DNA of 47,118 nucleotides from Faecalispora jeddahensis (GCF_000577335.1 NZ_CBYL010000029.1:1-47118), one strand, 5' to 3'. Shown: positions 23,998 to 32,937, counted from the first letter of the stretch. Numbers and translations: made by a program. Notes: generated from the sequence alone by a model not told the origin.

Positions 23998-25959
23998 TTA
24001 CGGGGTAACAAGCCGGGTTGGGAAGTCGTTGGTATTGTAGGCCATCGTGACAGATGCACCGGAGGCTTTTGTGATTTTTACCATCAGGCGCTGGCCGGAG
24101 AATGTCGTTTTGCCGACGTTGCTGAAGGTGTATTGAGATGGATGGTTTCCGGTGCCCGTAAGGGAGACATCTTTGGTCTGTGAACCGATCAGTGTGGCGT
24201 TCCCGCCGTTGAGATCTGTCTTATACAGTTCCACGGTTACATTAGAGGCACCCGCAGGCGCGGAGCTCCAAAGGGTGAAGTCCCAGTTTCCGGCAGCATA
24301 GGTGCCGTTTAACTCGGGGCTGTACCAATGAGCGGGAGCAGAGGTGATTTCACGGATCGGCTGCCAGCCGGTGAGTCCGCTGTTGGTGGTCTGCAGGTTC
24401 TGGCCGCTGGGCGAAGTGCCGCTGACGTTCTGGTTGTACAGATACCAGGTCGCGCTGGGCAGATCGGGAGAGGTGCCGCCGCCGGATTTGGTGAAGGGAA
24501 TGGAGGCGACGAGCAGAACCTGATTGGAGGAATCCTTCAGCTCAAGCTGGTAGGTGTAGCTTCCGGCCGCGATGTTGTTCAAATCAGCGTTTGCGGTCAG
24601 CGTCTGTGCATTGTTTGCCTGAGCGGTAAAGGTGGTGTCCAGAAGAGTGTAATTGGTGCTGCCGATCAGCTTCATTGTCGCGCGGATCGTTTTCCCCGGC
24701 AGGGTAGTGTTGACCTTTGCGTCGAAGGTGGCCTGCGTGCCCGTGGTGCTCTTGGTCAGGTAAGCTGCGGCGTTCTGATTCGCCTTGGTAACCTGGCTGA
24801 GCCCTACGGTAGGAGTATAATATTCTGTCCACTCTTTTTCCTCAAGGGGCTGCAGGGTTGCGTCGGCAAAGAACTCAAAGGAGTTGCCGCCCCACAGTTC
24901 GATATAAGGACGTGCGGAATTGCCATAAGAGGTTTCCGGGTTAACGGCGTAGCTCTGGTCATGTCCCCAGGTCCAGAGTTTCATGCCGGGTGTGGCGTTG
25001 GCATTGTCGGCGATGCGCAGGATTCCCTGCTCATTATCGTGGTTGATGACGCCCCACCAGTTGTCGGAAAGATCGTTCGCATAGGCAATGCCCATGTCGT
25101 CCCAATTCGAGAAATGCGCGAGGTTGTCAAACTTAAAGATGTGATTCGAAGCGTCTACCGCATCGTCCACAGTAGCCATCCAGGGCCACCAGTCATCTTT
25201 GCTCTTTACCTCGGTCATCGGGGCTACGATCTCCATGGAGGAGGAGCCGACGGTGTTGCCGGGGGTGGAACCTGGCGCCAGCGTGTTGCAGGTCCAGTAT
25301 TCATATTTGACAGCCTGATTCTTGTTGTTCTTCAGATTGACCTTCATTTCCACGGTCGGCTTGTCCGCGTAAACCGTATATGTTACCTTGCAGGTGATAC
25401 CGGTCGCGCCGTTATCGAACTTGCCGGGGGTCGCTGCAAAATTAACATCGTCGGTTTTTGTCATCTGAATCGAAATTTTTTCGGAATCCTGTGCGACGAC
25501 CTGGTAGCTCCAGGGAGTCAGCCAGTATTTTCCGTGCTCAGGCTCCGAGAAGGTCGGCATGATTCCGCCGTAAACCATCAGCCAGTTGTAGTAAAAATTG
25601 TATTCGTTGATCCCATAAGGCGTTCCGACGGGGTTCTGGTACAAAAGCTCTTTCCCGGTCGGCTTGTAAATCAGGGAAATCAGCCTCGCGCCGTAATCCG
25701 GCAGGAACGTAGCCTTAATATAGGAGTTCTCAATGACTTTGGTGTTCAAAACCTGGTTGACAATGCTGGAAGGATTCCCTGTCTGAAAGGAGTTGTCAGC
25801 GTTCAATGTAAAGTCAAAATGGCGGAAAGTGGTGGTGGAATCATATAGCGTCAGAGAAGAGCTTTCTTTGGCATCAGCAGCGAGAGCCACACTTGTGGTG
25901 GAAAACACCATCGTCAGGGCGACTGCTAAAACAGACAGTTTTTTAAGCCACGATTTCAT
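23998..25959 (-). CDS. Secreted DUF5107/mutarotase-like carbohydrate-active protein
   Basis: 653 residues. A signal peptide (about 1-28, ending SVALAAD) directs export. Residues about 75-400 look like the DUF5107/galactose mutarotase-like fold: IKATFLPDYGARLISLIYKP, NPVGTPYGI, then MVYGGIMPTF...PEHGKYW and aromatic-rich blocks (DDWWPWMATV). Two beta-sandwich domains follow (about 400-495 and 505-653), separated by a short GGGTSPD linker. I infer binding or processing of a glycan at the surface. It has no sorting motif or transmembrane anchor, so it is released or loosely bound. It is divergent from a sugar ABC importer and shares a symmetric promoter region with it. Precise activity unknown. 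Confidence 0.75.
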   Translation of the reverse strand: MKSWLKKLSVLAVALTMVFSTTSVALAADAKESSSLTLYDSTTTFRHFDFTLNADNSFQTGNPSSIVNQVLNTKVIENSYIKATFLPDYGARLISLIYKPTGKELLYQNPVGTPYGINEYNFYYNWLMVYGGIMPTFSEPEHGKYWLTPWSYQVVAQDSEKISIQMTKTDDVNFAATPGKFDNGATGITCKVTYTVYADKPTVEMKVNLKNNKNQAVKYEYWTCNTLAPGSTPGNTVGSSSMEIVAPMTEVKSKDDWWPWMATVDDAVDASNHIFKFDNLAHFSNWDDMGIAYANDLSDNWWGVINHDNEQGILRIADNANATPGMKLWTWGHDQSYAVNPETSYGNSARPYIELWGGNSFEFFADATLQPLEEKEWTEYYTPTVGLSQVTKANQNAAAYLTKSTTGTQATFDAKVNTTLPGKTIRATMKLIGSTNYTLLDTTFTAQANNAQTLTANADLNNIAAGSYTYQLELKDSSNQVLLVASIPFTKSGGGTSPDLPSATWYLYNQNVSGTSPSGQNLQTTNSGLTGWQPIREITSAPAHWYSPELNGTYAAGNWDFTLWSSAPAGASNVTVELYKTDLNGGNATLIGSQTKDVSLTGTGNHPSQYTFSNVGKTTFSGQRLMVKITKASGASVTMAYNTNDFPTRLVTP

Positions 25960-26027
25960 GATTTTTCACGCTTCCTTTCTTTTGTCTCTAGCTTCATTCA
26001 ACTAGGCGTCCCTGAGTTTACAAGAAG

Positions 26028-26036
26028 TTAGCACAT
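26028..26036 (-). other. Two-codon mini-ORF (Met-Cys-stop) with ideal ribosome site
   Basis: In the leader of the DUF5107 gene the minus strand has AAGGAGGTGAT (complement of 26041-26051), a near-complete match to the 16S anti-Shine-Dalgarno region. ATG TGC TAA follows at ideal spacing, and no longer frame uses this site. The real gene starts about 75 nt further on with its own GAAAGGAAG site. This may be a regulatory leader ORF or a ribosome standby site. Confidence 0.5.
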
Positions 26037-26114
26037 GGGTATCACCTCCTTACTGTTCAGGATAAATATAAAATATTTACATTTATGGTATTTTTTGTAA
26101 ATTTTTCTGATTTC

Positions 26115-26215
26115 AGTATACCTCATTTTTTCACATTGTAAAGTACGCACATTTTTGTAACTATCACACTAACAAAAATGTGCGTACTTTACATTCGCTT
26201 CAAGAGGATTATAAT
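26115..26215. promoter_or_regulatory. Mirror-image divergent promoters on a perfect 22-bp inverted repeat
   Basis: Arms 26137-26158 and 26172-26193 are exact reverse complements, separated by 13 bp. The outer six bases of each arm form a TTTACA -35 pointing outwards. Each is followed by a 16-bp spacer and a -10: TATAAT (26210-26215) for the importer, TATACT (complement of 26115-26120) for the secreted protein. Confidence 0.85.
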
Positions 26216-26300
26216 AATATTAAAAACAAAACGGTAATTTTTTTAGTAAATATAACAAATTGCGTGCGTGCTTGTGTTTTGGGGGAAAGGAGGCAGAATC

Positions 26301-27794
26301 TTGGAGGACAGGTATCGTGTCCGGATGGAAGGGATCAAAAAAAGTTTTGGAGGCGTAAAAGCGCTGAGCGGCGTAAGCCTTGCGGTAAGGCCCGGTGAAA
26401 TTCATGCTCTGGTGGGCGAAAACGGAGCCGGAAAATCTACGCTGATGAAAATTCTGTCCGGCGCTTATCAGAAAGACGAGGGAACGATTGAGATTGACGG
26501 CGTACCGGTGGAAATCGGTTCCCCGCGCCGGGGAAAAGAGCTGGGGGTCGGGATCATTTACCAGGAATTTGAACTGGCCGGCGATTTGACGGTGGCCGAA
26601 AACATTTTTCTGGACCGGCTGAGCAGCGGCAAGCTGATCGACTGGAAACGCCTTTACGAAAAGGCTGAAGCTGTTTTACATAGTCTGAATTTCGACATTA
26701 ACGTGAAAAGCCGTGTGCAGGATTTGAGCGTCGCGTACCAGCAGGTGGTCGAAATCGCAAAGGTGCTTTCGCAGAACGCAAAAATTCTGATTCTGGATGA
26801 GCCGACCGCCGTACTGAGCCCGAAGGAGACCGCGGCGCTGTTTGAAACGCTGAACAAGCTGCGCAGCGAAGGGGTCAGCATCATCTACATTTCTCACCGG
26901 ATGGAAGAAATTTTTCAGGTCGCCGATTCCATTACGATCATGCGCGACGGTGAGGTGACCGGCACGGGCCGGCGCGATCAAATGGAGATGAACCAGGTGA
27001 TCGAGCTGATGATCGGCCGTAAGCTTTCCACCATGTTCCCGCCGCGCGCAGTAGAGATGGGCGAAGAAATTCTGCGGGTGGAGGAGTTGGAGGGCGAGGT
27101 CTTTCGCCGGATCAGCTTTTCTGTGCGCCGGGGCGAGGTGCTTGGCATTTCGGGCCTGGTAGGCAGCGGCAGAAGCGAGATTGTGCGCGCGATTTTCGGC
27201 GCGGACAGGAAAAAATCCGGAAAAGTGTATTTGAACGGACAAGAGGTCACGATCCATTCCCCGAAGGACGCCGTGAGGCTCGGGATCGGTCTCATCCCCG
27301 AAAACCGCAAGGAGCAGGGACTGGTGCTGGATTTTGCCATCAAACACAACATCACCATGCCGAATATCCGCAGCGTTCGGGGGTTTCTTGGCGTCATCCG
27401 GCAGGGGCAGGAGAACCGTCTTGCACAGTCGCTTGTGGAAAAGCTGACGGTGAAAACAGACAGCATCGATGCGGCGGTGCATCAGCTCAGCGGCGGCAAC
27501 CAGCAGAAGGTGGTGCTGGCCAAATGGTTCAACACCGATTCTCAGGTGATTATTTTCGACGAGCCGACGCGCGGAGTGGATGTCGGGGCCAAAATCGAAA
27601 TCTATAATCTGATCAACGAGTTTGCCAAACGCAATCTAGGTGTGATCATCATTTCCTCTGAGCTGAACGAGATCATCGGCATGTGTGACCGCACGATTGT
27701 GATCGATAACGGCGAAAAAAAGGGAGAATTGAAAAAGGAAGAGCTTTCTGAGCTGAACATTATGAAACTAGCGGTTGGAGGGAATGCGAAATGA
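26301..27794 (+). CDS. Sugar ABC transporter ATP-binding protein (RbsA/MglA type)
   Basis: 497 residues with two fused ABC ATPase halves. Half 1: Walker A GENGAGKST, signature LSVAYQQ, Walker B ILILDEPTAVLS. Half 2: a degenerate Walker A GLVGSGRSE, an intact signature LSGGNQQKV and Walker B IIFDEPTRGVD. This is the usual pattern for ribose/galactose-type importers, where only one site hydrolyses ATP well. TTG start at 26301 after AAAGGAGG. It energises the permease encoded next (4-bp overlap). The substrate cannot be read from this subunit. Confidence 0.93.
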   Translation: MEDRYRVRMEGIKKSFGGVKALSGVSLAVRPGEIHALVGENGAGKSTLMKILSGAYQKDEGTIEIDGVPVEIGSPRRGKELGVGIIYQEFELAGDLTVAENIFLDRLSSGKLIDWKRLYEKAEAVLHSLNFDINVKSRVQDLSVAYQQVVEIAKVLSQNAKILILDEPTAVLSPKETAALFETLNKLRSEGVSIIYISHRMEEIFQVADSITIMRDGEVTGTGRRDQMEMNQVIELMIGRKLSTMFPPRAVEMGEEILRVEELEGEVFRRISFSVRRGEVLGISGLVGSGRSEIVRAIFGADRKKSGKVYLNGQEVTIHSPKDAVRLGIGLIPENRKEQGLVLDFAIKHNITMPNIRSVRGFLGVIRQGQENRLAQSLVEKLTVKTDSIDAAVHQLSGGNQQKVVLAKWFNTDSQVIIFDEPTRGVDVGAKIEIYNLINEFAKRNLGVIIISSELNEIIGMCDRTIVIDNGEKKGELKKEELSELNIMKLAVGGNAK

Positions 27795-28783
27795 ACCATT
27801 CTGCAGGCGACGATTTGAAGCTGCAAGGAGGACTGCGGGGAAAATTCACGGGGCAGGAACGTGCCTCCGAGCTTTTTAAGAAATACATAGCTCTTGTGGT
27901 GCTTTTGCTGCTGATCATCATTTCAAGTACGATATCGGACGCGTTTTTTACACAGAAAAACCTTTCGAACCTGCTGCGGCAGCTTTCGGGTACTACCATT
28001 GTCAGCATGGGTATGCTGCTGGTGATTCTGACCGGGGGAATCGATCTTTCGGTCGGATCGGTCGTTGCGCTGAGCGGCGTTCTGTTTGCTTATTTTGCAA
28101 CCTTTACCAGCTTGCCGGTCGCGCTGCTGCTGACCTTCTTTTTCGCGGCGCTGTGCGGCATGATATCCGGTTATTTTTCGGCGTTTCAGAACATGGCGCC
28201 GTTTGTGGTTACGCTGGCGATGATGTCCGCCGCGCGCGGCATCGCCTATATCGTTTCGAGGGGTACGCCGATCCCGATTCAGAGCCGGGCGGTTTCTATT
28301 TTCGGCCAGGGCTCCCTGTACTCCATCCCGTTTCCGGTGATCACGGCGCTTCTGGTATTTGTGGTGATCGCGTTTTTGCTCCGGTACACCAGCTTCGGCC
28401 GATTTGTGCAGGCGATTGGCAGCAACGAAACAGCGGTGCGCCTCTCCGGTATCCGGGTGAACTATTATAAGTGGATGGTCTATACCATTTCGGGCTTTCT
28501 GTGCGCGTTTGCCGGCATCATCAGCGACGGGCGCACCGGGGTGGGCTCGCCCACGATCGGCAGCGGAATGGAAATGGACGCGATCGCGGCCTGCGTGATC
28601 GGCGGCGCAAGCCTTTCCGGCGGGCGCGGTACGGCGATCAATACGCTGGTAGGCGTTTTGATCCTCGGGCTGATCGGCAACATCATGAACCTGATGAACG
28701 TGGCGGGTTACCCGCAGCAGGTCATCAAGGGAATCATCATTATTGTTGCGGTACTGCTGCAGGGCAGCCGCAAAAAGAATTAG
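27791..28783 (+). CDS. Sugar ABC transporter permease (RbsC type)
   Basis: 330 residues with eight to ten membrane helices from about residue 30. Family motifs are seen: GGIDLSVGS in the third helix region and SGGRGTAINTLVGVLILG near the C-terminus, with the coupling segment AIGSNETAVRLSGIRV (about 213-228). The N-terminal 28 residues are polar. It overlaps the ATPase gene by 4 bp (ATGA), so it is translationally coupled. A terminator-like hairpin follows before the binding-protein gene. Confidence 0.93.
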   Translation: MNHSAGDDLKLQGGLRGKFTGQERASELFKKYIALVVLLLLIIISSTISDAFFTQKNLSNLLRQLSGTTIVSMGMLLVILTGGIDLSVGSVVALSGVLFAYFATFTSLPVALLLTFFFAALCGMISGYFSAFQNMAPFVVTLAMMSAARGIAYIVSRGTPIPIQSRAVSIFGQGSLYSIPFPVITALLVFVVIAFLLRYTSFGRFVQAIGSNETAVRLSGIRVNYYKWMVYTISGFLCAFAGIISDGRTGVGSPTIGSGMEMDAIAACVIGGASLSGGRGTAINTLVGVLILGLIGNIMNLMNVAGYPQQVIKGIIIIVAVLLQGSRKKN

Positions 28784-28851
28784 CATGGCATTGGCAGGGG
28801 TTCGGCGAGTAGTGCCGCCGTTCAAATACCTGGATTCCCCTGCAAAGGGAT

Positions 28852-28883
28852 AAAAACGCCCCACGCACTACCAAGGCGTTTTT
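28852..28883 (+). terminator. Intra-operon terminator before the binding-protein gene
   Basis: AAAAACGCC/GGCGTTTTT stem (28852-28860 with 28875-28883). It lies between permease and binding protein and probably sets their ratio. No separate promoter for the binding protein was clear. Confidence 0.7.
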
Positions 28884-28948
28884 CCCGGAGCGGGGATTCT
28901 GCAACAGACAAAACAGGTGTGAATCATTTGATAGGGAGGATTGTAGTA

Positions 28949-29992
28949 ATGAAAAACAGGAAAAAGGTGGCGGGTGTGCTGCTCGCAGCCTGCATGATGG
29001 GAACATCCTTATTCGGCTGCGCGGGCGCAGTTTCGACGGGAGAAAAGCCGGCGGAGACTCCGTCGGGCGGTACTTCCTCTTCGGCGGAAACGAAAAAGGA
29101 CGTAAAAGAGCTGAAGATCGGCCTTTCGATGCAAACGCTGGGCGGCGCGTATTTTGCCACGCAGGAAAGCTCCTTTAAGGAAGCCTGCGCCAAACAGGGA
29201 ATCACCTGCTTTACGGCGAACGCCGACGGTGATATGACGAAGCAGCAGGCCGACATTGAGGACCTGATCGCAAAGGGCTGCGACGTGATTGTAATTAACC
29301 CCAAAGACCCCAAGGGTGTGATTCCCGCAACACAGGAAGCGACCAAGGCCGGAATTGCGGTGTTTATTATGGATAACACGGCTGACCCCACGGCGGATTA
29401 CATTGCGATGATCCAGTCGAACAACTACGAGCTGGGTAACAAGGTCGGCATCGACGTGGCCGAGCACTTCGGCGATAAGGAAATCAAGATCGGCCTGCTC
29501 AGCGGGAACCAGGGCAACGCGCTGGGGGTAGACAGAAGAATGGGCGTAATGAAGGGCATTCTTGAAACGCAGCTTGGCAAATCCAATAAAACCAGCGTGC
29601 AGGTTCTGACACAGGGCTGGGGCAACTGGAACCAGGAGGGCGGCCTTTCTGCAGCAGAAGATATGCTGATGGCAGCCCCTTCCATTAACTGCATCGTCGC
29701 CGAAAACGACGATATGGCGCTGGGCGCGCTCAAAGCGGTTCAGGCGGCAAAGAGAAACGACATCGTGATCGTCGGCGCAGACGGCCAGAAGGAAATGTAC
29801 CGCCTGATCAAAGAGGGCGGCCAGATTTTGGCTACCGGCAGAAACGACCCCAAGGAATGCGCAACGCTGACTCTGGAAACCGTGCTGAAATGGTACGGCG
29901 GCGAGAGCATTTCCAGAACGATTTATCTGGATCCGGTCAGCGTCAGCAAGAAGAACGTGGATAAGTATTACGACCCGAACGCTTCCTTCTGA
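28949..29992 (+). CDS. Sugar ABC transporter substrate-binding lipoprotein (RbsB type)
   Basis: 347 residues. Lipoprotein signal with lipobox LFGC (Cys24), then a Ser/Thr/Glu-rich linker (about 30-60) and a type I periplasmic-binding fold (about 62-340, with IGLSMQTLGGAYFATQESSF, DVIVINPKDPKG and a late VGADGQKEMYRLI). Anchored on the outside of the membrane, it delivers sugar to the importer. The ATG at 28949 follows AGGGAGGA. The aromatic or charged residues that set specificity cannot be assigned to one sugar by eye. Confidence 0.93.
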   Translation: MKNRKKVAGVLLAACMMGTSLFGCAGAVSTGEKPAETPSGGTSSSAETKKDVKELKIGLSMQTLGGAYFATQESSFKEACAKQGITCFTANADGDMTKQQADIEDLIAKGCDVIVINPKDPKGVIPATQEATKAGIAVFIMDNTADPTADYIAMIQSNNYELGNKVGIDVAEHFGDKEIKIGLLSGNQGNALGVDRRMGVMKGILETQLGKSNKTSVQVLTQGWGNWNQEGGLSAAEDMLMAAPSINCIVAENDDMALGALKAVQAAKRNDIVIVGADGQKEMYRLIKEGGQILATGRNDPKECATLTLETVLKWYGGESISRTIYLDPVSVSKKNVDKYYDPNASF

Positions 29993-30031
29993 TCCCGCAC
30001 AAAATTCAACAGACAGGTGAGGTGTCTTACA

Positions 30032-31471
30032 TTGAAAATGTTTATCAATGGAGAACGCGTCGACGCAGGGGATGCGGCCACCGCAGATGTTCTGAATTCC
30101 GCAACGCAGGAATTTCTTGATACGATTCCGGTGGCGACTGCGGAGGATGTGCAGCGTGCGGTCGACGCGGCGCAGATCGGCAAGCGGGTTTGGGCGGCGA
30201 CTCCCGTTCACGAGCGTTCGAGGATTCTGACAAAATGTGCGGATGCAATCGATGCCCGCAGGGAAGAGCTCGCTGTGAGCCTCTCTACCGAAATGGGCAA
30301 AATCATCCGCGAAGCGCGCGGCGAGATCCGCGTCTGCGCACAGATTTTCCGCGGTTTTGCGGAGGCCGCAAACCACCACTATGGAAAAACCATGACGGAT
30401 TATCAGATCGGTACGGAAAATGACATGATTTTTACCCAGCGGGAGCCGCTCGGCGTGGTCGCCTGTATCTCCCCATTCAATTACCCGGTGGAGCTCTGCT
30501 CGCAGAAAGCGGCAGCGGCTCTGGCGGCGGGGAACGCGGTCATTATTAAACCGGCTACAGATAATCCCCTGACGATTATGAAGATTGTGGAGCTTTGCCT
30601 TGAGTGCGGCGTTCCCGGCAATGTGCTGCAGCTGGTCACAGGCGGCGGCGCCGTGGTGGGCGATATGCTGGTCAACAGCGACGGGATCAACGCGATCAGC
30701 CTGACCGGCAGCACCGCGGTTGGCAAAGGCATCGCCAAAGCCGGAGCGGAAACCCTCAAGCGCATCTTCCTGGAGCTGGGCGGCAACGACCCCTTTATCG
30801 TGTTTGAGGACGCCGATATGGAGCTGGCTGTAGCCGATGCGGTGCAGGGACGTGTGCAGAATGCGGGCCAGACCTGCTGCGCGCCGAAGCGCTTTCTGGT
30901 GCAGAATTCCGTTAAGGAGGAGTTTATCCAACGGGTGATCCAAAGACTGGAGAACCTGAAGCTGGGAAGCCCGCTCGACGAGGCGACCGAGCTCGGCTCG
31001 CTGATCAGCCCCAAGGCCGCGCGGGAAGTAAAACGGCAGGTTGATCTCACGGTGGCGCAGGGAGCAAAGCTTCTGTATGGCGGCGACCTTTATGATGAAT
31101 CGTACTTTGAGCCGACCGTCCTCGATCAGGTGACACCCGAGATGGAGGTAGCCTGCAACATGGAAATTTTCGGCCCTGTGCTCCCGATCATCGGGTTTGA
31201 CACGGAAGAGGAAGCGGTCCGGATTGCGAATCATACCATTTTCGGTTTGCAGGCCGGTGTGATGAGCCGCGACATGAAGAGGGTGATGCGCGTTGCATCG
31301 CAGCTGGAGTGCGGCGGCGTGGTCATCAACGGTTCGGGCAATTACCGCCATACCGACCAGCCCTTCGGCGGGTGGAAAATGAGCGGGATTGGCCGGGAAG
31401 GAATCAGCGTCACGCTGGATGAAATGACACAGGAAAAATCCTATATCCTGAAAAATATTTTACGCGCATAA
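30032..31471 (+). CDS. NAD(P)-dependent aldehyde dehydrogenase
   Basis: 479 residues from TTG at 30032 (AGGTGAGG upstream; an ATG at 30038 is an alternative). ALDH superfamily residues: Asn150 (SPFNYP), Glu248 (LELGGNDP) and nucleophile Cys282 (GQTCCAPK), plus the FGPVLPI segment. It oxidises an aldehyde to a carboxylate; lactaldehyde, glycolaldehyde, glyceraldehyde or succinate semialdehyde are usual substrates of close types. It is the last gene of the sugar importer unit and there is no sugar kinase, so the imported compound may be cleaved or oxidised to an aldehyde (inference). Confidence 0.9.
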   Translation: MKMFINGERVDAGDAATADVLNSATQEFLDTIPVATAEDVQRAVDAAQIGKRVWAATPVHERSRILTKCADAIDARREELAVSLSTEMGKIIREARGEIRVCAQIFRGFAEAANHHYGKTMTDYQIGTENDMIFTQREPLGVVACISPFNYPVELCSQKAAAALAAGNAVIIKPATDNPLTIMKIVELCLECGVPGNVLQLVTGGGAVVGDMLVNSDGINAISLTGSTAVGKGIAKAGAETLKRIFLELGGNDPFIVFEDADMELAVADAVQGRVQNAGQTCCAPKRFLVQNSVKEEFIQRVIQRLENLKLGSPLDEATELGSLISPKAAREVKRQVDLTVAQGAKLLYGGDLYDESYFEPTVLDQVTPEMEVACNMEIFGPVLPIIGFDTEEEAVRIANHTIFGLQAGVMSRDMKRVMRVASQLECGGVVINGSGNYRHTDQPFGGWKMSGIGREGISVTLDEMTQEKSYILKNILRA

Positions 31472-31500
31472 GCCTCCTGAGTGATAGCATAGATTGGACA

Positions 31501-31549
31501 AATGCCAAATAAGGCTCATTACAAATAGTAATGGGTCTTGTTTGGCATT
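31501..31549 (+). terminator. Long imperfect hairpin after the aldehyde dehydrogenase gene
   Basis: A 22-bp stem with few mismatches (31501-31522 with 31528-31549; ATGCCAAA..CATTAC paired with GTAATG..TTTGGCAT) and a 5-base loop. No T tract follows, so it may protect the 3' end or work with a factor. Confidence 0.5.
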
Positions 31550-31679
31550 CCTGCTTTAAAATATTCGGAGAATCCGCCTTATTTTTATTTACTTTTTCAT
31601 AAAATTGCCTTATACTGGTAATACGGATTTTGAAAAAGGATGAGGACGAAAGATCTTCAGAAAAAGGGAGGCCATTGTT

Positions 31680-32108
31680 TTGGTACTGACGCTAAGGCAG
31701 AGTCTTCAAAAGCGGCTTTTAAACGGAGAGTATAACTGCGAAAAAGAGCTTACGCTCTCACTGATGAGCGGCAAGTGGAAAATTGTGATTTTATGGCACC
31801 TTGGACACGAGGGTCCGCTTCGGTACGGCGAGCTGTTCCGGCTGTTTAAGAACATCAGCAACCGGATTCTGACCAAGCAGCTGCGCGAGCTGGAGCAGGA
31901 TGGAATTATTTACCGGAATGTATTTGATGAGGTTCCCCCCAGAGTCGAGTACCACCTGACGGAGCTTGGAAGAACGCTGGTTCCGATTGTGGATGAGATG
32001 TTTGAATGGGGAAAGACGAACATGCAGTATTATGCTGAGCTGGCCAGGAAGAATGTTCAGAGCGATCCCGGCTGTGAGGAAGCGGAGGACGACGAAGAAG
32101 AGGACTGA
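31680..32108 (+). CDS. HxlR-family winged-helix regulator
   Basis: 142 residues, TTG start at 31680 after GGGAGG. The HxlR domain is clear: CEKELTLSLMSGKWKIVIL, then GELFRLFKNISNRILTKQLR and a wing with RVEYHLTELGRTLVPI. The conserved N-terminal Cys (in NCEKEL) is the redox/aldehyde-sensing position in some relatives (HypR, YodB). The C-terminal 20 residues are very acidic (EEAEDDEEED). It stands alone with a terminator. The aldehyde dehydrogenase next door would make a carbonyl-sensing role sensible (inference). Confidence 0.87.
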   Translation: MVLTLRQSLQKRLLNGEYNCEKELTLSLMSGKWKIVILWHLGHEGPLRYGELFRLFKNISNRILTKQLRELEQDGIIYRNVFDEVPPRVEYHLTELGRTLVPIVDEMFEWGKTNMQYYAELARKNVQSDPGCEEAEDDEEED

Positions 32109-32176
32109 CAGACGTTTTTTGTTCTTTCGGTCGAATCCGGCAATCAGAGATTTCTGTATCATAAAATCAACAACAG

Positions 32177-32215
32177 AAAAAGTGCCGGAAAGAAACTCTT
32201 TCCGGCACTTTTTTT
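32177..32215 (+). terminator. Strong terminator after the HxlR gene
   Basis: AGTGCCGGAAAGA/TCTTTCCGGCACT (32181-32193 with 32197-32209), then T7; the A tract on the other side may let it act on both strands. Confidence 0.9.
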
Positions 32216-32330
32216 GTGGCAAGGCAGGGGGAACGGTAGATGCGATGTGAGGGCCAGAGGCTGCTCATCATCCCTGATTTCAAGTTTTTCCGCATATTCC
32301 CATTGATGAAAATGTGAAAGCCACATGATT

Positions 32331-32831
32331 TTAATTGCCTTGAACACGCTTGGCTTTGACCAGCTCGATCGCCTCTTTACCGCTGATGTGCTCAATCGTA
32401 AGCTCGATCATGCACAGGATGTGAAATTCCTTTTCAATTGCCTGCAGGCGGCTTTCTTCATGACTGGGAGCATATCTTGCGGCCAGCATATCGATGGCGT
32501 TTCTTTTTTCTGCTTCCTCTTCTAAGATATGAGCTTTGCCAAAAACAATAACGCTTCGAAAATAGCTGGTGTATTCGTCCGGTACCACCTGATCCTGATC
32601 AATCACGCAAAACGATACTTTTGCATTTTTAGCAATCGCATCCAGCTTGTGCCCTGCTTTGGCACAATGAAAGAAAATCTTGTTGTCGCGATATACATAA
32701 CTGAGCGGAACAGCGTAGGGATAATCATCGTCCCCGGATACCGCTAACACACCTGACGTTCCCCGATTCAACACCTGAATGCATTCTTCTAAAGATAAAG
32801 CCTGTTTTTTACGACGCATTTCTCTAAACAT
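32331..32831 (-). CDS. Pyridoxamine-phosphate-oxidase-like flavoprotein (NimA/split-barrel type)
   Basis: 166 residues from the ATG at 32831 (AAGAGGT upstream). FMN-binding split-barrel family: LNRGTSGVLAVSGDDDYPYA, VPLSYVY, KIFFHCAKAGHKLDAI, NAKVSFCVI and YFRSVIVFGKA match the nitroimidazole-resistance/PNPOx-like group. It probably binds FMN or a deazaflavin/heme and reduces small organic compounds. It is a single gene with its own promoter, but the leader contains a full terminator just before the ribosome site, so expression is probably controlled by attenuation. Confidence 0.87.
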   Translation of the reverse strand: MFREMRRKKQALSLEECIQVLNRGTSGVLAVSGDDDYPYAVPLSYVYRDNKIFFHCAKAGHKLDAIAKNAKVSFCVIDQDQVVPDEYTSYFRSVIVFGKAHILEEEAEKRNAIDMLAARYAPSHEESRLQAIEKEFHILCMIELTIEHISGKEAIELVKAKRVQGN

Positions 32832-32847
32832 ATCGGTACCTCTTTCT

Positions 32848-32914
32848 GGTATAAAAAATAAAACGCCTGACACTCATTCCTTCAATGGCCTAATGGAATG
32901 AATGAAAGACGTTT
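32848..32914 (-). terminator. Attenuator-type terminator in the Nim-like gene leader
   Basis: On the minus strand AAACGTC/GGCGTTT (7 pairs) and CATTCATTCC/GGAATGAGTG (10 pairs) form one long hairpin (32914 to 32861), followed by TTTTATTTTTT. The start codon is only about 17 nt beyond it, and the promoter is about 30 nt before it. Confidence 0.75.
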
Positions 32915-32937
32915 ACCCGGCGGCAAATTCAATATGA

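Noticed and set aside
24328-25848. A 506-codon plus-strand frame inside the DUF5107 gene.
   Set aside because: Antisense shadow of a GC-rich gene with a good signal peptide on the minus strand; no protein family features.
29009-31351. A 780-codon open frame on the minus strand across the binding protein and aldehyde dehydrogenase genes.
   Set aside because: It is the complement of two well-recognised plus-strand proteins, has His/Arg-rich shadow composition and no ribosome site.
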